Below are positions 7,543 to 18,949 of a stretch of 18,949 bases of DNA, one piece after another (within the stretch, counting starts at the first letter, position 1; every line of letters begins with the position of its first letter). The notes beneath the pieces were generated by a model. The model was not told where the DNA came from. It was given only the letters and a program-made list of their open reading frames with translations, and ran no database searches. This DNA is from an uncultured Collinsella sp. (GTDB lineage: Bacteria > Actinomycetota > Coriobacteriia > Coriobacteriales > Coriobacteriaceae): the NCBI GenBank assembly GCA_902478995.1, contig CABSNF010000042.1:1-18949 (forward strand). Direction: 5' to 3'. The translations under genes were made by a program, and so were the position numbers.

Positions 7543-7645
7543 GGTTCACGCACGAATCCGCTGCCAGAGACAGCCGGTGCAAACGGGCATCGCCCGCGAG
7601 CTTAATGGGATATCCCGCCAGCCGAGGTGGTCGAGTAGATATGTC
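7543..7645 (+). ncRNA. Ribosomal protein L10 leader RNA
   Basis: The region between the promoter and rplJ carries the features of the L10 leader, to which the L10(L12)n complex binds to repress its own operon. CTGCCAGAGACAGCCGGTG (7561-7579) and CCGCCAGCCGAGG (7615-7627) look like the conserved L10-binding core. Two hairpins lie between them: CGGGC-ATC-GCCCG (7584-7596) and GGGATATCCC (7608-7617). A terminator-like hairpin follows directly. Boundaries are approximate; a covariance-model search would settle them. Confidence 0.8.
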
Positions 7646-7650
7646 TTCTC

Positions 7651-7687
7651 GCCCCCGTCGCTCATGCAGCGCGGGGGCTTTCTTTTT
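7651..7687 (+). terminator. Attenuator-type intrinsic terminator in the rplJ leader
   Basis: Stem GCCCCCG (7651-7657) with CGGGGGC (7672-7678) continues inward as CGCT/AGCG with one bulged T, followed by TTTCTTTTT (7679-7687). It sits between the L10 leader and rplJ, so it would stop transcription before the gene unless an alternative leader fold prevents it. This suggests L10-dependent transcription attenuation, though the antiterminator fold was not identified. Confidence 0.8.
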
Positions 7688-7752
7688 GGACATGCCCCCG
7701 TCACGTCCTTGTGGCGGACCGTGCCCGGAAAGAATTCGAGGAGGTGTAATTC

Positions 7753-8274
7753 ATGCCCCAGCAGTACAAAATCGACAAGGTTGCAGAGATCGAGTCCCGT
7801 ATCGCCGAGAACGCCGGTCTGTTCGTCGTCAACTACAACGGTCTGACGGTTAAGCAGGCTCAGGAGCTGCGTCATCAGCTTCGCGAGTGCGGCGCCGAGA
7901 TGAAGGTCTACAAGAACAACCTGGTCAAGATCGCTCTCAAGAACCAGGAGCAGCCCGAGATCGACGAGATCCTCGCCGGCCCCGTCGCTTATGTGTTCTA
8001 CGAGACCGAGCCGGTCGAGGCCGCTAAGGCCCTTAAGGACTTCTCCGCTAAGTCCAAGGGCGTCCTTGAGATCAAGGGCGGTATCTCCGACGGCAAGGTC
8101 GTTTCCGCTGATGATGTTAAGGCTATCGCCGAGCTGCCCACCAAGGACCAGCTTCTCGGCCAGATCGCCGGTCTCATCTCCGGTTTCGCTCGCGACATCG
8201 CTGTCTGCGTCAACGGCGTTTCCTCTGGTCTCGCTCGTTCGATCCAGCAGGTCTCCGAGCAGAAGGCAGCCTAG
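7753..8274 (+). CDS. rplJ: 50S ribosomal protein L10
   Basis: L10 anchors the L7/L12 stalk to 23S rRNA on the large subunit, where translation factors are recruited. The 173-residue length is usual for bacteria. The N-terminal globular domain contains GLFVVNYNGLTVKQAQELRHQLR and the basic VYKNNLVKIAL. The C-terminal helix that binds L7/L12 dimers is about residues 135-173 (LGQIAGLISGF onward). AGGAGGT at 7739-7745 lies 7 nt before the ATG. The gene is first in a two-gene operon with rplL and is preceded by its autoregulatory leader and attenuator. rplK-rplA are not upstream. Confidence 0.97.
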   Translation: MPQQYKIDKVAEIESRIAENAGLFVVNYNGLTVKQAQELRHQLRECGAEMKVYKNNLVKIALKNQEQPEIDEILAGPVAYVFYETEPVEAAKALKDFSAKSKGVLEIKGGISDGKVVSADDVKAIAELPTKDQLLGQIAGLISGFARDIAVCVNGVSSGLARSIQQVSEQKAA

Positions 8275-8289
8275 TCGCTGTTTTCACCC

Positions 8290-8332
8290 GCGGCGGCAAC
8301 GCCGCACCCCTGGCGCATTCGCGCCGTGTTTT
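8290..8332 (+). other. Paired hairpins in the rplJ-rplL spacer
   Basis: The 102-nt spacer holds GCGGCG-GCAA-CGCCGC (8290-8305), a 6-bp stem with a GNRA tetraloop, then GGCGC-ATTC-GCGCC (8312-8325) followed by GTGTTTT. These could stabilise the downstream rplL message or act as a leaky terminator. Either role is inference; only the base pairing is seen. Confidence 0.5.
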
Positions 8333-8376
8333 AACTGATCTCCGTGCACAGACACGGAAACCGAAAGGACTTAGAA

Positions 8377-8754
8377 ATGGCTAAGCTTACCACCGATGAG
8401 ATCATCGATGCTCTTAAGGAAATGACCCTTCTCGAGGCTTCCGAGCTCGTTAAGGCTATCGAGGACACCTTCGGCGTTTCCGCCGCTGCTCCTGCCGCCG
8501 TTGTCGCCGCTCCCGCTGCTGGCGCTGCTGAGGCCGAGGAGAAGACCGAGTTTGACGTCGTGCTCGAGGGCTTCGGCGACAACAAGATCCAGGTCATCAA
8601 GGCCGTCCGTGAGCTCACCAACCTTGGCCTGAAGGAGGCCAAGGAGGTCGTCGAGGGCGCTCCCAAGGCTGTTCTCGAGGGTGCCAAGAAGGAGGACGCT
8701 GAGGCTGCCAAGGAGAAGCTCGAGGCTGCTGGCGCTGCTGTCACCCTCAAGTAA
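8377..8754 (+). CDS. rplL: 50S ribosomal protein L7/L12
   Basis: L7/L12 forms the flexible stalk dimers that bind EF-Tu, EF-G and other GTPase factors. The 125-residue protein has an N-terminal dimerisation domain (about 1-33, LTTDEIIDALKEMTLLEASELVKAIE), an Ala/Pro-rich hinge (about 34-52) and a C-terminal factor-binding domain beginning EKTEFDVVL and containing IKAVRELTNLGLKEAKEVVE. The frame is open further upstream to an ATG at 8344, but the ribosome binding site GAAAGGA (8363-8369), 7 nt before the ATG at 8377, and the family N terminus MAKLT both fix the start there. It is the last gene of the operon, with a strong terminator 28 nt after the stop. Confidence 0.97.
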   Translation: MAKLTTDEIIDALKEMTLLEASELVKAIEDTFGVSAAAPAAVVAAPAAGAAEAEEKTEFDVVLEGFGDNKIQVIKAVRELTNLGLKEAKEVVEGAPKAVLEGAKKEDAEAAKEKLEAAGAAVTLK

Positions 8755-8781
8755 TCAGGCTTTCTCGCCAGATTTCTTTGC

Positions 8782-8815
8782 AGACGGGGTTCGCATTGCG
8801 AGCCCCGTCTTTTTT
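8782..8815 (+). terminator. Intrinsic terminator of rplJ-rplL
   Basis: A stem of about 13 bp (8782-8794 with 8798-8810, one G-U pair, loop ATT) opens directly onto TTTTTT at 8810-8815. This is a textbook strong terminator. Confidence 0.93.
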
Positions 8816-8874
8816 GTTATGACCACTCTATTTTTTGTTGGCTCGGTATACAAATTGCTGCCGCTTGCGGTGCT

Positions 8875-8903
8875 TTGGGTTCGCTACCGTTGGGCGATAA
8901 AAT
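8875..8903 (+). promoter_or_regulatory. Candidate galU promoter
   Basis: TTGGGT (8875-8880) and TAAAAT (8898-8903) have a 17-bp spacer. The -10 is good (5 of 6) and the -35 is weak (3 of 6). It would give a leader of about 160 nt that includes the TTAACG palindromes. Other AT-rich boxes in 8816-9060 (such as TTGACC at 8929 and TAAGAT at 8980) lack properly spaced partners. Confidence 0.35.
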
Positions 8904-8958
8904 TGCACCATTCGAGCAATAATTTGCGTTGACCTGCTGAAGAATGGCGCTTGCCTAC

Positions 8959-8975
8959 ATTAACGTTAATTAACG
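8959..8975. promoter_or_regulatory. Overlapping perfect palindromes, operator-like
   Basis: Two perfect 12-bp palindromes overlap: ATTAACGTTAAT (8959-8970) and CGTTAATTAACG (8964-8975). The compact arrangement in an AT-rich spot upstream of galU looks like a dimer- or tetramer-binding operator. No regulator can be named. Confidence 0.4.
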
Positions 8976-9069
8976 GCGGTAAGATAAACCGGTATCGCAA
9001 TTTGGTCTGCGGCCGCCGTGCCGCACGCACAGGGCGCATCCTGCGCCTGCGAAAGGATCCTTGAATAAC

Positions 9070-9978
9070 ATGAAGGCAATCATCCCCGCCGCCGGTCTTG
9101 GCACGCGTTTTCTGCCTGGCACCAAGTGCACGCCCAAAGAGATGCTGCCGGTGCTCGACAAACCGGTCATCCAGTACGTCGTTGAGGAGGCGCTCGACCC
9201 CGATGAGGTCGACGATGCTATTATCGTCACCTCTCCCGGCAAGCCCGAGTTGCTGAGCTACTTCCAGCCCGATCGTTCGCTCGAGAACCTGCTTCGCGAG
9301 CGTGGCAAGGACGCCTACGCCGACGCCGTCGCCCATGCTGGTGGTATGCCGGTCGACTTCCGTTATCAGTACGAGCCCAAGGGCCTTGGCCACGCCATTC
9401 GCTCTGCCGCCGACGCTGTGGCAGGGGAGAACTTCCTGGTTCTTCTGGGCGATTACGTTGTGCCCAACCGTGACATCTGCGACAAGATGCTTGCCGTCTC
9501 CAAGGAACACGGTGGCGCTTCTGTTATCGCCGTTGCCGCGTGCGCTCCCGAGGAGGTTAGCCGCTATGGCGTTATCGCCGGCGATCGCGTGGGCGCTCTC
9601 GAGGGCTTCGAGAATGCCGCCGACGACGAGCCCGGTGCCGTTTGGCGCATCGGCGGCCTGGTCGAGAAGCCCGCTCCCGAGGCGGCTCCGTCCAACCTGT
9701 ACATCGTCGGTCGCTACCTGCTGAGCCCGTTGGTCATGGACCTGCTGGCCGATCAGCAGGCCGGTAAGGGCGGCGAGATTCAGCTGACCGACGCCATGGC
9801 CCGCTCGCTCGACCGCGAGGCCATGTATGCCGTCGTCATCGACCCGCTGTCGGGCTACGATACCGGTACCCCGTCTGGCTGGATGGCTACCAACGCCCTC
9901 ATGGCTGCAAGCGATCCTCGCTTTGCCGGCGCCTTCTGGGATGCCATCGACGAGCGCGGCGGCTTGATGCGCAAGTAA
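9070..9978 (+). CDS. galU: UTP--glucose-1-phosphate uridylyltransferase
   Basis: The enzyme makes UDP-glucose from UTP and glucose-1-phosphate, feeding cell-envelope polysaccharide, glycolipid and galactose pathways. The protein is about 302 residues, normal for bacterial GalU/GtaB. Motifs are the nucleotide-binding GLGTRFLPGTK, PKEMLPVLDKPVIQYVVEEA, EPKGLGHAI, LLGDYVV (metal-binding Asp region), GGLVEKP, GEIQLTDAM and YDTGTPSGW. The frame opens at a TTG (9061), but AAAGGA (9052-9057) is only 3 nt from it and 12 nt from the ATG at 9070. I prefer the ATG because homologues begin MKAIIPAAGLGTR; either is possible. A GGCGCA/TGCGCC hairpin (9033-9047) sits just before the ribosome binding site. 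The gene is flanked by terminators, so it is monocistronic. Confidence 0.94.
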   Translation: MKAIIPAAGLGTRFLPGTKCTPKEMLPVLDKPVIQYVVEEALDPDEVDDAIIVTSPGKPELLSYFQPDRSLENLLRERGKDAYADAVAHAGGMPVDFRYQYEPKGLGHAIRSAADAVAGENFLVLLGDYVVPNRDICDKMLAVSKEHGGASVIAVAACAPEEVSRYGVIAGDRVGALEGFENAADDEPGAVWRIGGLVEKPAPEAAPSNLYIVGRYLLSPLVMDLLADQQAGKGGEIQLTDAMARSLDREAMYAVVIDPLSGYDTGTPSGWMATNALMAASDPRFAGAFWDAIDERGGLMRK

Positions 9979-9999
9979 GCCTTCGGGCATCGACATTTA

Positions 10000-10031
10000 C
10001 GGGCGCGGACCTCGGTTCGCGCCCGTTTTTT
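10000..10031 (+). terminator. Intrinsic terminator of galU
   Basis: CGGGCGCG (10000-10007) pairs with CGCGCCCG (10018-10025), with a few further pairs inward around loop CTCG, and is followed by six T (10026-10031). Confidence 0.92.
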
Positions 10032-10034
10032 ATA

Positions 10035-10118
10035 AGAGCTGCGATTGCCGGCTCTCTGTTCACAGAAAATATATGAACAGGTGTTCGATACACCAACATC
10101 TACCTGCATGTTTTCTGT
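10035..10118. other. Cluster of small inverted repeats upstream of rpoB
   Basis: Four inverted repeats are packed here: AGAGC/GCTCT (10035-10039, 10051-10055), CTGTTCA/TGAACAG (10056-10062, 10074-10080), GGTGT/ACACC (10080-10084, 10090-10094) and ACAGAAAA/TTTTCTGT (10062-10069, 10111-10118). Some are mutually exclusive as RNA folds. They lie upstream of the best rpoB promoter, so they could be protein-binding sites, or part of a longer leader if an upstream promoter exists. Confidence 0.35.
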
Positions 10119-10164
10119 CGAAAAACTTTGCTACTCCAAAAACTCAATCACGTCAAGGCTTTTC

Positions 10165-10192
10165 TTGCTCAACGGTCGGTACCTGATAAACT
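10165..10192 (+). promoter_or_regulatory. Candidate rpoBC promoter, extended -10
   Basis: TTGCTC (10165-10170) and TAAACT (10187-10192) are 16 bp apart, with an extended -10 TG at 10184-10185. The predicted start near 10199 would give a leader of about 65 nt to the GTG of rpoB. Confidence 0.5.
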
Positions 10193-10265
10193 ATTAGGTT
10201 GCGATAACTGGCGAAGCTATGCCTCGCCAATCCACCGAGCATTTCCGTGAAGGAGGAAAAACCTG

Positions 10266-13757
<3,492 letters not shown>

Positions 13758-13763
13758 TTGACT

Positions 13764-18242
<4,479 letters not shown>

Positions 18243-18248
18243 CTAGTT

Positions 18249-18270
18249 CCGCCGTTCTAACGAACGGCGG
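18249..18270 (+). other. Hairpin immediately after rpoC
   Basis: CCGCCGTT (18249-18256) and AACGGCGG (18263-18270) form a perfect 8-bp stem 6 nt after the stop. No T-run follows, so it is more likely a 3'-end protecting or processing structure than a terminator. Confidence 0.55.
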
Positions 18271-18286
18271 CGATCTCCGTCGCTGC

Positions 18287-18386
18287 GCGGCCCCCAGAGC
18301 TACAATCTGTCATTCAAAAGGCAGGGCATGACCAAAAGGTCAATGCCCTGCCTTTTTCATGCCACCTTGTACGCTCTGGGGGCCGC
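18287..18386. repeat. Outer inverted repeat enclosing the rpoC terminator
   Basis: GCGGCCCCCAGAGC (18287-18300) is the perfect reverse complement of 18373-18386. The pairing continues inward as TACAA/TTGTA with one bulge (18301-18305, 18367-18371). The terminator hairpin sits in the middle, so the whole 100 bp can form one nested cruciform. Confidence 0.8.
18316..18357 (+). terminator. Intrinsic terminator of rpoBC
   Basis: An 18-bp stem (18316-18333 with 18338-18356, one bulged base, loop AAAA) ends in TTTTT (18353-18357). The left arm starts AAAA, so it also reads as a terminator on the minus strand. Confidence 0.92.
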
Positions 18387-18423
18387 TCGCTTGCGTATGC
18401 TCAACCTGTTGCGTTCCGTCGAT

Positions 18424-18453
18424 CCCTTGCCAATAAGGGGCAGGGTTTTTTTT
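18424..18453 (+). terminator. Second terminator upstream of the sigma factor gene
   Basis: CCCT-(T)-GCC (18424-18431) pairs with GGC-AGGG (18439-18445) with one bulged T, followed by eight T (18446-18453). It insulates the sigma factor gene from rpoBC read-through. Confidence 0.75.
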
Positions 18454-18476
18454 GGTAGGTTATTCCTGCTTGAATT

Positions 18477-18503
18477 TGAAACATTCCGTTCGGTCAAAGC
18501 GTA
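18477..18503 (+). promoter_or_regulatory. ECF-type sigma promoter, possibly autoregulatory
   Basis: TGAAAC (18477-18482), 17 bp, then CGTA (18500-18503) matches the TGAAAC-N16/17-CGTA pattern used by ECF sigma factors of the sigma-W/M/X kind. It lies 51 bp before the start codon of an ECF-like sigma gene, as expected for autoregulation. No sigma-70 promoter of equal quality is visible between the terminators and the gene. Confidence 0.6.
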
Positions 18504-18553
18504 TCTATGGTGAGGGCCTCAGCAAGAAACATCAGCATCACCGGGAGGTGATT

Positions 18554-18949
18554 ATGGAAGAACAGGCATTTAGACAGGCGGTCGAAGATCACCGAGATGT
18601 CGTGTTTCGGATCGCATTGACGTACCTGCGCGATCGTGCCGATGCCGACGATATTGCCCAAGATGTCTTTCTTAAGTTGCTTAAAAGCGATGGACACTTT
18701 GAAAGTTGGGAACATCTTCGCCGTTGGCTTATCCGGGTCACGATCAATGAATGTAAATCGCTCTTTCGAAAGCCATGGAGGCGTGTAGAGGATATTGAGA
18801 ACCTGGCCGATTCGCTTTCGGCGGCGCAGGATGAGACCAAGGCGGTCCTGTCAGACGTTATGCGACTTCCGGAGCGATTCCGTGTCCCCATCGTGCTCTA
18901 TTACTATCTGGGCTTTTCGACCTCAGAGATTGCCGAGTTGTTGCATGTA
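18554..18949 (+). CDS. RNA polymerase sigma factor, sigma-70 family (ECF-like), 3'-truncated by window end
   Basis: This is an open frame of 132 codons running off the window. Region 2 is visible at about 12-72: the DNA-melting/core-binding part TYLRDRADADDIAQDVFLKLL (24-44), then the -10 recognition part HLRRWLIRVTINECKSLFRK. A short charged linker (about 73-98) leads into region 4, LPERFRVPIVLYYYLGFSTSEIAELLHV, whose helix-turn-helix is cut off by the window edge. There is no region 1.1 or 3, which is typical of ECF (group 4) factors. GGGAGGTG at 18543-18550 precedes the ATG with close spacing. A cognate anti-sigma gene would be expected immediately downstream but lies outside the window. 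The signal it answers cannot be inferred. Confidence 0.9.
   Translation, partial: MEEQAFRQAVEDHRDVVFRIALTYLRDRADADDIAQDVFLKLLKSDGHFESWEHLRRWLIRVTINECKSLFRKPWRRVEDIENLADSLSAAQDETKAVLSDVMRLPERFRVPIVLYYYLGFSTSEIAELLHV

Noticed and set aside
7178..7693. Open frames on both strands across the 7296-7521 palindrome
   Set aside because: They encode mirrored peptides only because the DNA is palindromic. No ribosome binding site, and they run into the rplJ promoter and leader.
7248..7752. CRISPR array or tRNA gene in the long intergenic region
   Set aside because: There are no direct repeats with regular spacers and no cloverleaf or anticodon arm. The structure is accounted for by inverted repeats, a promoter, the L10 leader and a terminator.
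8884..9996. 370-codon minus-strand open frame over galU
   Set aside because: It is antisense to a firm galU call and crosses both the promoter region and the gene end. No family motifs and no credible start.
13758..13763. TTG start for rpoC
   Set aside because: It is only 3 nt after AAGGAG. The GTG at 13764 has normal 9-nt spacing.
18328..18513. 61-codon open frame downstream of rpoC
   Set aside because: It starts inside the terminator hairpin, crosses a second terminator and the ECF promoter, and has no ribosome binding site.

Overview
The window is high-GC bacterial DNA. It looks like Actinomycetota, most likely class Coriobacteriia (a Collinsella-like gut bacterium). That placement is inferred from the actinobacterial form of RpoB/RpoC, the strong preference for GAG/AAG and CTG/CTC codons, AAAGGAGG-type ribosome binding sites, and the accessory genes present. 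I could not run a search, so it is not proven.

Positions 1-46 are not genomic. They match the Illumina Nextera i7 adapter and index, so this is a raw contig end. Real sequence begins at 47, inside feoB (ferrous iron transporter; its G1 GTP-binding motif has been lost).

Layout: feoB (partial) is followed by a SotB-like MFS efflux transporter, a perfect 22-bp inverted repeat, and a GH13 alpha-amylase-family enzyme. A hypoxanthine/uracil-DNA glycosylase-like gene follows only 3 nt after the GH13 gene. Convergent to it is an unrecognised 220-aa protein on the minus strand, and divergent from that is a class I/II aminotransferase. About 500 bp without a gene then holds a 226-bp nested inverted repeat, the rplJ promoter, an L10 leader RNA and an attenuator-like terminator. 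Next come rplJ-rplL with a strong terminator, galU with its own terminator, and the rpoB-rpoC operon. Tandem terminators follow, and the window ends inside an ECF-type sigma factor gene preceded by a sequence like an ECF promoter.

The information-processing block (rplJ, rplL, rpoB, rpoC, ECF sigma) is the most interesting part. The RNA polymerase encoded here departs from the textbook enzyme in several places. In beta, the segment just after the rifampicin cluster (fork loop 2) is replaced by one 8 residues longer. In beta', two nearly invariant C-terminal motifs are changed. After its normal end, beta' carries about 230 extra residues containing a domain that aligns with the alpha-subunit C-terminal domain (alphaCTD), including the equivalents of the E. 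coli DNA-contact residues R265, N268, G296, K298 and E302. An alphaCTD-like module on beta' is the best candidate here for something undescribed.

Other points are an abrupt codon-use switch inside the aminotransferase gene (16/16 GAG before, 6/6 GAA after) and three large nested inverted repeats in intergenic regions. Several genes open with an in-frame TTG that is probably not the true start; I used the downstream ATG or GTG where ribosome binding site spacing or family alignment supports it.
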